DNA of 64,000 nucleotides from Pseudoalteromonas rubra (GCF_000238295.3 NZ_AHCD03000027.1:433409-497408), one strand, 5' to 3'; counted from the first letter of the stretch, positions 42,721-52,453 are shown. The notes: generated by a model not told the origin, from the sequence alone. Made by a program: numbers and translations.

Positions 42721-43122
42721 GTGAAAAAATGGAAAATACTGTTTGGCTTTTCAGCCTTCATCACTGCACTTGAGTTTATTGGCTTATCATTTAACGAGCA
42801 TATAGAACTTAACACTTTTGTATCGCTTATATTGTACTGTTCAATACTGATACCTATGTATGGTTATGCTTACGGGGTTGCAATTGGAAGCAAAGCAATA
42901 GCTATCCTAATCTTCGTACTTACGATTTTAGTTCCGGGTAGTTTGGTTGTTTTGTGGGGAGTTGCATTTACAATTAATCACTTAAGCTTAATTCAGCTGG
43001 TGTTTTCTCTGGGGACATTTGGCTTACTTTTGTTTATATCTTATCCCGTTTTTATGTATGCATTTAGGTCTGATAGACTGTGGGCAAAAGAACGACAGAA
43101 AATGACCGATAAGAAGTTGTAA
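42721..43122 (+). CDS. small integral membrane protein, unknown
   Basis: This 133-residue protein has four predicted membrane helices (about 6-24, 32-52, 56-78, 88-112) and a basic C-terminal tail (RLWAKERQKMTDKKL). The start is GTG with AGGGGA 8 bases upstream. I recognise no family. It is the first of a run of small AT-rich membrane-protein genes after the tRNA array. Confidence 0.65.
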   Translation: MKKWKILFGFSAFITALEFIGLSFNEHIELNTFVSLILYCSILIPMYGYAYGVAIGSKAIAILIFVLTILVPGSLVVLWGVAFTINHLSLIQLVFSLGTFGLLLFISYPVFMYAFRSDRLWAKERQKMTDKKL

Positions 43123-43228
43123 TGCGTGGCGTCTTTACCGTGCGTTGTTATTGGCAACTGAGGTGAGCGCGGCAGCTTTGGTAGTGCTTTTCTTTCCCCT
43201 TAACATAACTACAGGTCACTAAGCGACA

Positions 43229-43597
43229 GTGAAAACGATTAAATTCGCCGCTATTTTTTTGTGTTTTTATCCCTTTTCATCAATAGCTTGTTTTGATGGA
43301 AGTGCCTATGAGCGAAGTTTTGCGCATGCGGATCCTTACGCAATTGCTGCACTTATTCTGGTTACTGTCGCCAGCTTTGTTCGATTATGCAGAACTAGGA
43401 ACAAGGCTTATATTTTAGTAGTCACTATTGCTCTGATAGTTGGTTCACTCGTTTACACCAGAACTGCGTATAACGGGGATTGTGGTGATTCTTATGTTTC
43501 AACCGCAGATCATTGTTTAATATTTGCGACTATCGTTTTATTCTATGAATTTGTTCGTGCTTGTGTGGTTTTCTCAAAAAGCCACCGGGCAAAGTAA
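43229..43597 (+). CDS. small membrane protein with signal sequence, unknown
   Basis: This 122-residue protein has an N-terminal hydrophobic signal (KTIKFAAIFLCFYPFSSIAC) and three further hydrophobic stretches at about 37-52, 60-76 and 94-112, with cysteines in the loops (CFDGSAY, NGDCGDSY). The start is GTG with a poor ribosome site. Function is unknown. Confidence 0.55.
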   Translation: MKTIKFAAIFLCFYPFSSIACFDGSAYERSFAHADPYAIAALILVTVASFVRLCRTRNKAYILVVTIALIVGSLVYTRTAYNGDCGDSYVSTADHCLIFATIVLFYEFVRACVVFSKSHRAK

Positions 43598-43674
43598 TTA
43601 AGAGAGATGATTGAAGCTAGGCTCAGTTCCACTTGGTGTCTCAATTTAGCCTGGTGTTATGTCCTTGGAGTCAC

Positions 43675-43905
43675 ATGAACTTTTATGAGCAACCATCAGG
43701 CAGAGGTATGGAGATCTGTGTCGGTTTAGTACTTCTTTTCATTGCGCTCGTTTTTACAGCTTTGATTGGTGTGGTTTTAGCGAATTCTGCATTTGGTTTT
43801 ATTGCTGTTTTAGGCTCACTTGCGTTGGCCTTGTGCTCTTGGTGGTTTGGCAAACTAGGTTGTCGATTGGTTTTTAATAAACCTCGTAAAGGGGGGGGTT
43901 ATTAA
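43675..43905 (+). CDS. small two-helix membrane protein, unknown
   Basis: This 76-residue protein starts at ATG 43675, which has GGAG 7 bases upstream; the frame is open further upstream but lacks a ribosome site. Two membrane helices span about 13-37 and 40-60, followed by a basic, glycine-ending tail (KPRKGGGY). No family is recognised. Confidence 0.6.
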   Translation: MNFYEQPSGRGMEICVGLVLLFIALVFTALIGVVLANSAFGFIAVLGSLALALCSWWFGKLGCRLVFNKPRKGGGY

Positions 43906-43924
43906 GCAATCATGGCCTTAAATT

Positions 43925-44077
43925 GTGTTGTGTTTTTTCGGAATATGCTCAATTTTGCTGGTTCTTATTTCCATACTGCAAAGAGAAGTCAGCTCGTTGT
44001 TTAGCGCCATTAGCATGCTGATTGCTTGTTTATATGGTTGGCAATTCGCTAAGAAGCGCCAAGATAAGGACTTATAA
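43925..44077 (+). CDS. very small membrane protein, possible
   Basis: GTG 43925 opens 50 codons encoding two hydrophobic segments (MLCFFGICSILLVLISIL and SAISMLIACLYGWQF) and a charged tail AKKRQDKDL. The layout resembles the preceding gene's helix pair and tail, but no Shine-Dalgarno is visible. Confidence 0.4.
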   Translation: MLCFFGICSILLVLISILQREVSSLFSAISMLIACLYGWQFAKKRQDKDL

Positions 44078-44324
44078 CAACAGTCTATGCCATTAATAGT
44101 TCATTGTTTTATGTTGGTGTATATCACATAAAGCTGTTTCCTGAGCTTAAGTTAAAAAGCACACTCACTTTTTTGTGCTTGCATCTCACACATTTTAGAC
44201 AATCACTCTAGGTCGGTATTAAAAGCCCTTGTGCTTTGTTGTTTCAGTCTGACAAGCCACATAGCGCGATCAGTCAGGTACATCTATAGTATCAGCAAGG
44301 CTTAGTTTATTGTCGTGAAGCAAC

Positions 44325-45092
44325 ATGCACTGGACCCTGGTTTTATTGATGCTGGTTGGTTGTAGTTTTGCACGGGCAAGTGAACCTGTTCGCATTGCAA
44401 CTGGGGAGTATCCACCGTTTACCGGCAGTCAGCTTGTTGACGATGGCTTTGTCAATCACCTCATACGTCAGGTACTTGCAGAGGCGGGCCTGAGCGCTGA
44501 GTTTGTTTATTTGCCCTGGAAGCGCAGTTTTCAGGCTGCGCAGCAAGGTAAGTATGACATGGCGTCTTACTGGGTATGCGAGCGCGAATATCAACAACAC
44601 TTTTATTGTAGCGATGAGCTCTATCGTGGCCAGCTGTTACTCTATTTCAGGGCTGAGACGCCGTTGCCACAATGGCACAGCATTGATGATCTCAAGCCTT
44701 ATCGGATAGGCGCGATTTTAGGATACGAATATGTACCAGAGTTTCATCAGGCGATGCAAAAGGGGGAGCTGGATGTGATTATGGTCAGCAATGACCGGCT
44801 TAACCTCAACATGCTGCTTAATGATCGCGTTGATTTGATTTTGCTCAGTGAAACAGCGATGCAAAGCTTACTGGCAGAACACTTTCCATCTATGCCGAAA
44901 GACCAGATACAGGCGCACCCTAAGCCTTTTTTAAACTATCGGGCGCATGTACTGTTTCCAAAATCTCTAGCGAGCAGCAGGGCGCTGCGCACACGTTTTA
45001 ATGCCAGCCTGGAAAAGCTCAAAGCGTCAGGCGAGTTTGAGCGTCAGTGGCAACGGCTGATCAAGGGTGAGTTCATTCCTCAGCAGGATTGA
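44325..45092 (+). CDS. periplasmic amino-acid-type solute-binding protein (family 3)
   Basis: This 255-residue protein has a signal peptide (about 1-19) followed by the family 3 opening VRIATGEYPPFTG, FVYLPWKRSFQAAQQGKYDM and YRIGAILGYEYVPEF. There is no permease or ATPase nearby, so it is an orphan binding protein like many in marine Alteromonadales and may sense rather than transport. The ribosome site is weak. It is convergent with the winged-helix regulator gene. Confidence 0.82.
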   Translation: MHWTLVLLMLVGCSFARASEPVRIATGEYPPFTGSQLVDDGFVNHLIRQVLAEAGLSAEFVYLPWKRSFQAAQQGKYDMASYWVCEREYQQHFYCSDELYRGQLLLYFRAETPLPQWHSIDDLKPYRIGAILGYEYVPEFHQAMQKGELDVIMVSNDRLNLNMLLNDRVDLILLSETAMQSLLAEHFPSMPKDQIQAHPKPFLNYRAHVLFPKSLASSRALRTRFNASLEKLKASGEFERQWQRLIKGEFIPQQD

Positions 45093-45102
45093 GCTGTGGA
45101 TG

Positions 45103-47130
45103 CTAATTTGCTCCGGGTTTTTGGCTCAGACGTTTGATGTCTCCTTCGACAGATTCCATTTTGGCAATCAGTAAAGTGCCATCCGCTGCGATGTCATAGT
45201 GCCATAACAAGTTTTGCGTTTTCAGGAGTTCTGGCTGGGTTTTGCCATCAAGCGCCAAGCGCCAGATATGATCTGTCTTAGACCAGGCACTTTGCCAGTA
45301 CAGGAAGCCATCTCTTAGCCTGGGGTTGGTCACCTGATGATAAGCCTCGGGCTCAAGCGTAGTGAGCGGCATTTCATCTTCAAACGTGCTCGCCAGATCT
45401 TTTGTGCGATAAATCATCGAGTCTTTAAAAATCAGCCAGTTTTGGGTTTGATAGTCGTATAGTATCAGGTCAGATGCGATAGCAACACGGTGTTTGAATT
45501 GCCCGCTTTTACTGTAAATAACGACCTCATGACCATCTGTGGCCCACAAGGTATCGGTATCTAACCAGCCAAAGTGTCTGAGAGGCAGTGAAAGCTGAGG
45601 CGTAAAGGTTTTCTGCACACCGGTGCGGTCGAGCAGTAATAATCGTGTTTCGCGATTGGCAAGGATGTAAGCGTTGTCAGGGCTCCAGGTGACAAAGTTC
45701 ACGTAGTCACTGCCTTTGTGATGCGTGAGCTGAATAACCCGATCATGACTGTGCAGATAAATCTCGCAGGCGCCAGTGCGGCGTGACATAAAGGCGGTTT
45801 CGCCGAGGCTATTGGTAACCGGCAGATAGTCATGGCTTGAGCTCGAGAAAATTGGCAGATTGTCTTTGTCACGAATATTCACCTGCCAGCTTTCTGCGGC
45901 ACTAAAGATGTTGCCCTCGTCGTCAACACTCAGACTACTGAAAATCCCCTGCGGTGTGGCAATAACCGGGTATTCATGTCCATCGCGGGTGGTGGCAATC
46001 AGATTATGATGCTTGCTGTTGTCATTGGTGATCATGCTGTGGTGCTTAGGATCGTAGGCAATCAACCAGACAGGGTAAGACCAGCGCATCTGAACTTTAC
46101 CGTCGAGGGTAACCAGGCGGCTGTGTTGACTGGCATCTTTGATCAGGTAGTAGGTTTGGTTGTCCCAGCCTCGTAGTGTTGTGATGAGCTTTTCATCGTC
46201 GTTCAGCTTGAGTGGAATAGAAATATATTTATTATTATCAATATTATACTGATAAGGGAGTGTCCCTGCTTGGGTGCGTACCGTGGCAATAAGCAGGGTG
46301 TCTGATTGCCAGCTGGGTGCCTGAATATGATAACAGGGGATGGCCTGCGACTGATTTAGTTGTTGCCCATGCGCATTGACAATCAATAGGGTACAGCCAT
46401 CTCCCTGATATTGCCAAAATGCCAGCCAGCCTTTAGTGGGGTGCCAGGCTGGTTTGGCGACCCGGTCGTCAAAATGCAGGCGCTGAGTGACATTGCCTTG
46501 TTTATCTGAGATGACCAGGGTTTTAAAATCGTCAACATAGGCCAATAGCGGCAGCATGGTGTGGGCTGCAACATCAAATTCCAGTCCCAGTTCATAGGTT
46601 ATATCCTCGACCTCATACTGGGGGAGTGTGATTGGCTCAGGTACTGTGGAAAAGTAGGCTATGGCACTGAAGCACGCGGTGACGACTGGTATTGCCGCCA
46701 TCAGTGCGCGCTTTTTGAATCTGATATGAGGATTGCTCCCGGCGGCGCGCTGGATCTCAGTATCAGTATGCACGTTCAGTTGAGAGGTCGGCTGATGCCG
46801 TTCTACCGGCGCAATAAACACGTACCCACGTTTGGGCACCGTTTTGATAAAACGGGGTTGCCTGGCGCTGTCATTCAGCACCCGGCGTAATTTAGTCAGC
46901 AACTGATACAGGCTGTTAGATTCGACAATGGTGTCTGGCCACAATGCCTCATTCAGCGTTGAGCGTGACAGCACCTGATCCGGCGTGGTGACAAACAGCT
47001 CGAGTAGCCTGGCAACCTGAGGTTCTAATTTTACCGCCACCTGGCTGTCAGGCGCGCGCAATTCATCCTGGCTGGCATCAAACTGCCAGGACAGGAAGTG
47101 ATAATGTTGAGCGCGTGTGGATGTTTCCAT
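45103..47130 (-). CDS. membrane-bound winged-helix regulator with periplasmic propeller (CadC/ToxR-like layout)
   Basis: This 675-residue protein has an N-terminal OmpR-type winged helix (about 10-110, with LEPQVARLLELFVTTPDQVLSR and the wing FIKTVPKRGYVFI), a single membrane helix at about 141-160, and a long C-terminal beta-propeller-like region with TolB-like repeats (WSPDNAYILANR, WHPTKGWLAFW). It is therefore a one-component transmembrane transcription factor. The start at 47130 is favoured because AAAGGA lies 6 bases upstream; the frame opens 30 codons earlier. It is divergent from the DUF5916-like gene, its likely target. Confidence 0.85.
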   Translation of the reverse strand: METSTRAQHYHFLSWQFDASQDELRAPDSQVAVKLEPQVARLLELFVTTPDQVLSRSTLNEALWPDTIVESNSLYQLLTKLRRVLNDSARQPRFIKTVPKRGYVFIAPVERHQPTSQLNVHTDTEIQRAAGSNPHIRFKKRALMAAIPVVTACFSAIAYFSTVPEPITLPQYEVEDITYELGLEFDVAAHTMLPLLAYVDDFKTLVISDKQGNVTQRLHFDDRVAKPAWHPTKGWLAFWQYQGDGCTLLIVNAHGQQLNQSQAIPCYHIQAPSWQSDTLLIATVRTQAGTLPYQYNIDNNKYISIPLKLNDDEKLITTLRGWDNQTYYLIKDASQHSRLVTLDGKVQMRWSYPVWLIAYDPKHHSMITNDNSKHHNLIATTRDGHEYPVIATPQGIFSSLSVDDEGNIFSAAESWQVNIRDKDNLPIFSSSSHDYLPVTNSLGETAFMSRRTGACEIYLHSHDRVIQLTHHKGSDYVNFVTWSPDNAYILANRETRLLLLDRTGVQKTFTPQLSLPLRHFGWLDTDTLWATDGHEVVIYSKSGQFKHRVAIASDLILYDYQTQNWLIFKDSMIYRTKDLASTFEDEMPLTTLEPEAYHQVTNPRLRDGFLYWQSAWSKTDHIWRLALDGKTQPELLKTQNLLWHYDIAADGTLLIAKMESVEGDIKRLSQKPGAN

Positions 47131-47405
47131 ATTGGATCCTTTGTTGATGATTCCATGCCTGCAGTCTTTATCTGTGCTGTAATCGGGTTCTGGGCTCTGG
47201 CTTTTTTTCATTGCATTCATTGTTATTTTTAAAACTCAGCAGCTGTTAGCTTAAGCCGGTCACGTATTATTAGCAGAAACTAACCTAGTTCAGAACAAAG
47301 TCAATAATCATCAGAGCTTGATCACGCTTCTTCAGGAAACGTTCAGCTTTTCTGTTGCGCTTTTCTGTTGCAATGAGTGCAGTCACTCATATCGGGAGCA
47401 GTCAT

Positions 47406-49673
47406 ATGAAGCAGTATTATCTCGCCTTATGCATCAGTGGGGCATTGAGCAGTCAGGCGCTATGGGCAAATCAAACACACAACACGCACATCAAGCTTGA
47501 TGGTCGTCTGGACGAAGCATTGTGGCAAACCGCCCGACAATTTAATCGGTTTTACCAGGTGGTTCCGGCAACCTTAACTGAGCACACTGATAAGGTGCAT
47601 GCTCGTGTATTGAGCGACCAATCAGGTGTTTACATAGGCATTATTAATTATCAGGATGAGGCAAGTCGGCAGAAGCAGTTTAATATTCAGGATGCCTTTA
47701 TGCAGGCTGAGTTTAACCGGATTGTTGTGGATTTTGCCGGTGATGGCAGTGGCGCGTATGAGTTTGCCGTTACACTGGGCGGAGGTACCCAGGACGCGGT
47801 GCTTACGCCACAGCTGACTAAGGACAGTGACTGGGATGGAGACTGGCAGTCAGCAACATTTGAAGCGGAAGATCACTGGTCCACAGAGGTGTTCATCCCC
47901 TGGCATACGGTGTCATTTTATAATCCGGCACATAATGCGGACAGTGAGCAAGGAGAAATCGGCGTATCTATTCAGCTTTATGACCTCAGTAAAAATTATA
48001 TCTATGCAAATCAAAAACAAACGACCAGTAATAGTGACTTTTTCCTTGCTATGCCTAAGCTGGCATCGGCGATCCCCAGCCATAGTCAGTTAAGTTTTGT
48101 GCCCTATTTTAGTCATCAGCAACATTTTGCCGACCAGGCCACGGACAACAGCGACAGTGACGTGGGTTTCGATTTGTTCTACAAGCCCGATCATCATCAG
48201 AAATTGTCGGTGGCGGTGAACCCGGATTTTGGCCAGGTGGACAGTGATGAAGTGGATATCAACTACAGTGCGGTTGAAACACTCCGCAGTGACAAGCGGC
48301 CTTTCTTCACCCAGGACATTGCCGTATTCAATGTGCAGGCATTGCAGGATACTAAGCTTATCCACACCCGTCGAATTGGTGCGGGCAGCGATGATGGCAG
48401 TGAGTTTATTACACCCATAGATCTGGCTACCCGGTTTGTGCATCAGGGCGAGACGTTGCAAGTGGGGGCGTTTGCAGTAAAAGAAAAGGACTTAGACAGT
48501 GATGCCGGTAAGCGCTTTTATGCCGCCCGGGCCAAATATCGCCAGAAGCACTGGCAGTCAGGATTACTGGCCACTTATACCGATCGACCCTGGCTGGATC
48601 GCAACGCATTGACTATGGCCTGGGACAGCCAATATCAAAGTGCAACCTGGTCGTTTCAGGGGGCGTTACTGGCAAGCCAGGTTGAACACGTGAGCGAACA
48701 AACGGGCAATGGGGCCTCGATACAGCTGGGATATCAGTTCTCGCCAAATACGAGTCTGGAAGGGCGTTACCTTAAGTTAAATAAAAGATTTAATAACAGT
48801 GATTTAGGGTATTCCCAGCGGAACAATTGGCAGTATAGTGAGGCGAAGTTGAGTCATGCAATCAATACTCAGAGTCATTGGTTAGCTCGTATTAAGCACT
48901 CACTTACTGTTCGTTATGAAGCCGATAGTGAGGGTTTGAAATTACCGGCCCGGCAGGCCTATCTCAGCCAATGGTTGCTGGCAAATGGGGGTCAGGTTGA
49001 CTTTCATATTGACCGGATCAACGGTGGCTGGCAGGACAACATAGGTCGCCAGAGCCAGGCATTCGAAGTGCCGGGTAATTGGGAAACCCGAGTCATGTAT
49101 ATCAGTCCCTACATAGGTAAATTCTCATGGGCTGCCAGCTTTGAATATGATCAGGAAGGGTTTGAGGGGAGTGCGCAACAGTATGCTGTTGATTTGACCT
49201 GGTTGCCACATCCAAACTGGACACTTAAGTTTAATAATTTTTATCGCACCGGAGATGGCTGGCTGGTGGCAAGCGACACAGATCAGGTCACACAGTATGA
49301 ACGAGATTTTTTCGTTAATAAAATTCAGGTCAGTGGTTTGATAACGGATAAGTTGGAGTTCTCCTCAACCCTAGAGTGGGCGGTACTGGAAGCGCGCAGT
49401 GATCAGGTTTTTGCGCTACAGGACCACCAGCGAAAGTTATTAAATGGGGTAGACACCAGCTTTGAAGATCGCCGCTTGTCTAGTCAGTTTAAACTCCGTT
49501 ACCGGATGGGCGCGCTGTCAGATTTGTTTCTGGTATATCGTCGTGGCGCAGCGACAGGTGACAGGTTGCCCCGCAGCCAGATTGGCTCAGAGGCCTGGCT
49601 GGAGAGTGCAAAGCAGCTCTGGCAAGCCCCAATGCAGGATTCGGTATTGTTAAAAGTGCGCTATAAGTTCTGA
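47406..49673 (+). CDS. DUF5916-like outer-membrane protein with N-terminal carbohydrate-binding-like domain
   Basis: This 755-residue exported protein has a signal peptide ending near ALWAN, an N-terminal family-9 carbohydrate-binding-like domain (about 25-215, with KLDGRLDEALWQTA, VDFAGDGSGAYEF and STEVFIPW), then a beta-barrel-like C-terminal part with alternating hydrophobic strands and a terminal LLKVRYKF. Conserved KPDHHQKLSVAVNPDFGQVD supports the family. ATG 47406 has GGGAG 8 bases upstream. Role unknown. Confidence 0.8.
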   Translation: MKQYYLALCISGALSSQALWANQTHNTHIKLDGRLDEALWQTARQFNRFYQVVPATLTEHTDKVHARVLSDQSGVYIGIINYQDEASRQKQFNIQDAFMQAEFNRIVVDFAGDGSGAYEFAVTLGGGTQDAVLTPQLTKDSDWDGDWQSATFEAEDHWSTEVFIPWHTVSFYNPAHNADSEQGEIGVSIQLYDLSKNYIYANQKQTTSNSDFFLAMPKLASAIPSHSQLSFVPYFSHQQHFADQATDNSDSDVGFDLFYKPDHHQKLSVAVNPDFGQVDSDEVDINYSAVETLRSDKRPFFTQDIAVFNVQALQDTKLIHTRRIGAGSDDGSEFITPIDLATRFVHQGETLQVGAFAVKEKDLDSDAGKRFYAARAKYRQKHWQSGLLATYTDRPWLDRNALTMAWDSQYQSATWSFQGALLASQVEHVSEQTGNGASIQLGYQFSPNTSLEGRYLKLNKRFNNSDLGYSQRNNWQYSEAKLSHAINTQSHWLARIKHSLTVRYEADSEGLKLPARQAYLSQWLLANGGQVDFHIDRINGGWQDNIGRQSQAFEVPGNWETRVMYISPYIGKFSWAASFEYDQEGFEGSAQQYAVDLTWLPHPNWTLKFNNFYRTGDGWLVASDTDQVTQYERDFFVNKIQVSGLITDKLEFSSTLEWAVLEARSDQVFALQDHQRKLLNGVDTSFEDRRLSSQFKLRYRMGALSDLFLVYRRGAATGDRLPRSQIGSEAWLESAKQLWQAPMQDSVLLKVRYKF

Positions 49674-49767
49674 GGGGCGCTCGCCCTTAGTTCAGCGTGA
49701 ATATTTCTCAATTCACAGCCCGTGGACGAAACCGCATACTCAGACTTTTATATTTAGGGACAAAGCT

Positions 49768-50673
49768 ATGCCAATAAGACATGTTTTTATCCTGGGTGCG
49801 ACATTGAGCCTGCTTACTGCCTGTGTTTCTTCTCAATCGGGACCTGCGTTATATCAGTCACAGGACTGGGTTGCGGATGGGGTATTCACCGAGGGGGTCG
49901 AGGGTCCGGCAGTTAATCGTAATGGGGTACTATTTGCTGTTAATTTTGCGCAACAGGGCACTGTCGGCCAGGTGAGCGGACGCGATGAGGCGAACTTATA
50001 CCTGACCCTACCAGAAGGGAGTACGGGCAATGGGATCCGCTTTGACGCCCGGGACAATATGTATATCGCTGACTACACGGGTCACAATGTCCTGAAAGTG
50101 GCTCCCGACAAGTCGGTTTCTGTGCTGGCGCATAATCCGAAAATGCACCAGCCCAATGATTTGGCGATCAGCGATAATGGCGTGCTCTTCGCCAGTGACC
50201 CGGATTGGCAAAATGGTCAGGGGCAACTCTGGCGCATCTCACCCGATGGACAAACTCAGTTGCTGCGCGCCAAAATGGGCACCACAAATGGTATCGAAGT
50301 CAGTCCGGATAATCGTACTTTGTATGTCAATGAGAGTGTGCAGCGCCGGATCTGGGCTTTTTCGCTCGATGAGCAGGGCATGATAGGTAAGCCTGAGTTG
50401 TTTTATGAGTTTGAGGATCATGGTCTGGACGGCATGCGTTGTGATGAAGCCGGTAATCTTTATGTTGCGCGCTATGGCGCAGGCGAAGTGGTGATACTCT
50501 CAGCGCAGGGCAAGTTGCTGCGCAAGGTTGCACTCAAAGGCCAGTATCCGACCAATATTGCTTTTGGTGGGAAAGATGGTAAGCAGGTCTTTGTGACGAT
50601 GCAAAAGCGTGGCGCTATCGAAACTTTTATCTCTGAGTACGCTGGGCGCGCTTTTAACCGACATACTTTGTAA
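49768..50673 (+). CDS. SMP-30/gluconolactonase-like lipoprotein
   Basis: This 301-residue protein has a lipobox SLLTAC (Cys19) and a six-bladed propeller of the SMP-30/LRE type: VEGPAVNRNGVLFAVNF, IRFDARDNMYIADYTGHN, PNDLAISDNGVLFASDP, GIEVSPDNRTLYVNES and GLDGMRCDEAGNLYVARYG. The Glu, Asn and Asp positions typical of the metal site are present. It probably hydrolyses a sugar or other lactone in the periplasm; the substrate is unknown. Confidence 0.85.
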   Translation: MPIRHVFILGATLSLLTACVSSQSGPALYQSQDWVADGVFTEGVEGPAVNRNGVLFAVNFAQQGTVGQVSGRDEANLYLTLPEGSTGNGIRFDARDNMYIADYTGHNVLKVAPDKSVSVLAHNPKMHQPNDLAISDNGVLFASDPDWQNGQGQLWRISPDGQTQLLRAKMGTTNGIEVSPDNRTLYVNESVQRRIWAFSLDEQGMIGKPELFYEFEDHGLDGMRCDEAGNLYVARYGAGEVVILSAQGKLLRKVALKGQYPTNIAFGGKDGKQVFVTMQKRGAIETFISEYAGRAFNRHTL

Positions 50674-50740
50674 CGACGGGCGCATATGCGGCGCCAGGGT
50701 GTTTTGTTAATATCGGAACAGGCAATGAACAAGGACCTGT

Positions 50741-51322
50741 ATGATAGAAATAAAACACCTTACCAAAGTGTATCTGCACGACCCGGTTTTTTCTGACTAT
50801 AGTACCGTACTGGCAGAGCAAAAGCTCTGTATCGAAGCGCCAAACGGACTGGGGAAAAGCACCTTATTCAGGATCATTTCAGGTCTGGACGACGCCTTTC
50901 ATGGCGAAGTGCTATTTGACGGCCAACCCCAGCCAGCTGCCCAGAGAGTGGCGGCGCTTGCAAGTGAGTCCATTCCCTTTCCCGAGTTTTTGACAGCCAG
51001 GCAGTTACTGCAATTGACGGTAAAGAGCTGGGTGTGTCCCTGGCCCGAACTGATGATACACCAACTGGCCTTTGAGCCATTCCTGGATACCCGTTACGGT
51101 GCGTTATCATCCGGCAATCAGAAAAAGTGTCAGCTCATAAACGCCATGATGCGTAATACGCCTTATCTGGTGTTGGATGAGCCAAGTGCGGCACTGGATC
51201 ACGCCAGCCTGGATGTGTTGTTGGGCTGGCTGAAACATCATCCGGCACAAGTGATCATCAGCTGTCATGAACCTCAGCCCTTTATGGAAATTGGCTTTGT
51301 GACACAACCACTGTTTCGGTGA
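50741..51322 (+). CDS. ABC transporter ATP-binding protein
   Basis: This compact 193-residue ATPase has Walker A EAPNGLGKST (residues 32-41, with the usual first glycine replaced by alanine), signature LSSGNQKK, Walker B YLVLDEPSAALD and a switch histidine (SCHEP). It is followed immediately by a membrane protein gene, together forming an ABC-type exporter. The short length suggests a simplified exporter ATPase of the kind used for small peptides or heme; the substrate is unknown. Confidence 0.88.
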   Translation: MIEIKHLTKVYLHDPVFSDYSTVLAEQKLCIEAPNGLGKSTLFRIISGLDDAFHGEVLFDGQPQPAAQRVAALASESIPFPEFLTARQLLQLTVKSWVCPWPELMIHQLAFEPFLDTRYGALSSGNQKKCQLINAMMRNTPYLVLDEPSAALDHASLDVLLGWLKHHPAQVIISCHEPQPFMEIGFVTQPLFR

Positions 51323-51329
51323 GGTGCAA

Positions 51330-52406
51330 ATGTTACATTATTATCAGTATCGTTATCGGGCATGTCGTGTTCAGCTGGCTGTGTTGATGAAGCAACTGCA
51401 ACAGTTCTCGATGATGTTGATAACCTTGTTCTTTATTTTTATTCCCCAGCTGATCATTGGGGTATTTTATGGTTTGGGAAAGCTGGTCTCGTTTGATTCG
51501 CATCACCTCGCCATCAAAGTGGCATTTGGCTTTTTGTTACTACAGAGCCTGCTGTTACAGGCACTGAAACCTGCAATCATGGATTCAGCACATCGCGCTT
51601 ATCACCGCACATTGCTGCGCGGCCGGCTACACCAAGTTGCCGCAGACTGGATACTCTTGTTGGGGTGTCATGTGCTCTTTGTTGCTGCGTTGATCCTGGC
51701 TATGAGTATTGGCTATGACAAGCTCTGGCAGGCACCACAGCTGCCTGCATTTATGCTTTTGCAGTGGTGTTTTGCATTAATTTTGCTTTACCGCCCGCAG
51801 GCTTTATTGAGTTCCTTGCTGGTCGCCTTTATTGCCGTGTGGCTGGCGCCAAGTCTGCCAATTTATCTGGCTGTCATAGCACTGTGGCTGGCATTGGACT
51901 GGTTCAGGCCTGAAATAAAGCTTGCTTTGCCACAGCCCTCGCTGAACCCTGCTAGTTTTTGGTATTACGTCATCAAGACGTCTCCCTGGATGATTGTGTG
52001 GCGTGCAGGGGCATCATTGATCACATTGTGGGCAGGGTTGATCATGGCCAAAGAACGCCCCGATTTGCTGCATTACTATACGTTAGTGATCTTGCTGATT
52101 AACCAGCTGTGGTGGAGTAGTTTGTATCTGGATACCGATAAACACGTTACGGGGCGCAGGCAGTTCTGGCGCAGCCTTGATCTGTACCCTCAACTTTTAC
52201 GCAGTCAGTCGTTATTGATTTACGGCTTGTGCTTTGCAAGCTGGCTCGGTGCTGTTGTGTTACTCAATGGTGAGCTGTTTAATTTGGCGGTGATAGTGAG
52301 CACGCCACTGCTGGTATGGACCGTTACATATCATCCGCGGCGACTAGCGGTCATGTGGGGCTGTATCAGTGTGTCGCTGATGATGCTCAAAGTGCTATTT
52401 ATTTAG
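51330..52406 (+). CDS. ABC exporter membrane subunit, DUF-type
   Basis: This 358-residue integral membrane protein has about nine hydrophobic segments and no extracellular domain. It starts 7 bases after the ATPase gene; ATG 51330 has GAGG (overlapping the previous stop) 5 bases upstream. No sequence motif defines the substrate. By position it is the permease partner of the preceding ATPase. Confidence 0.75.
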   Translation: MLHYYQYRYRACRVQLAVLMKQLQQFSMMLITLFFIFIPQLIIGVFYGLGKLVSFDSHHLAIKVAFGFLLLQSLLLQALKPAIMDSAHRAYHRTLLRGRLHQVAADWILLLGCHVLFVAALILAMSIGYDKLWQAPQLPAFMLLQWCFALILLYRPQALLSSLLVAFIAVWLAPSLPIYLAVIALWLALDWFRPEIKLALPQPSLNPASFWYYVIKTSPWMIVWRAGASLITLWAGLIMAKERPDLLHYYTLVILLINQLWWSSLYLDTDKHVTGRRQFWRSLDLYPQLLRSQSLLIYGLCFASWLGAVVLLNGELFNLAVIVSTPLLVWTVTYHPRRLAVMWGCISVSLMMLKVLFI

Positions 52407-52425
52407 CGCAGATAAAATACCTGAT

Positions 52426-52453
52426 ACAAAAAAGGCCAGCATAGCTGACCTTT
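52426..52453 (-). terminator. intrinsic terminator of fadE
   Basis: On the minus strand a stem (AAAGGTCAGC with GCTGGCCTTT, one C-A mismatch) and 3-nt loop is followed by six T residues, 14 bases past the fadE stop. Confidence 0.8.

Noticed and set aside
42721..44077. Integron-type gene cassettes.
   Set aside because: No attC-like palindromic ends or RYYYAAC/GTTRRRY core sites separate the small genes, and no intI is present.
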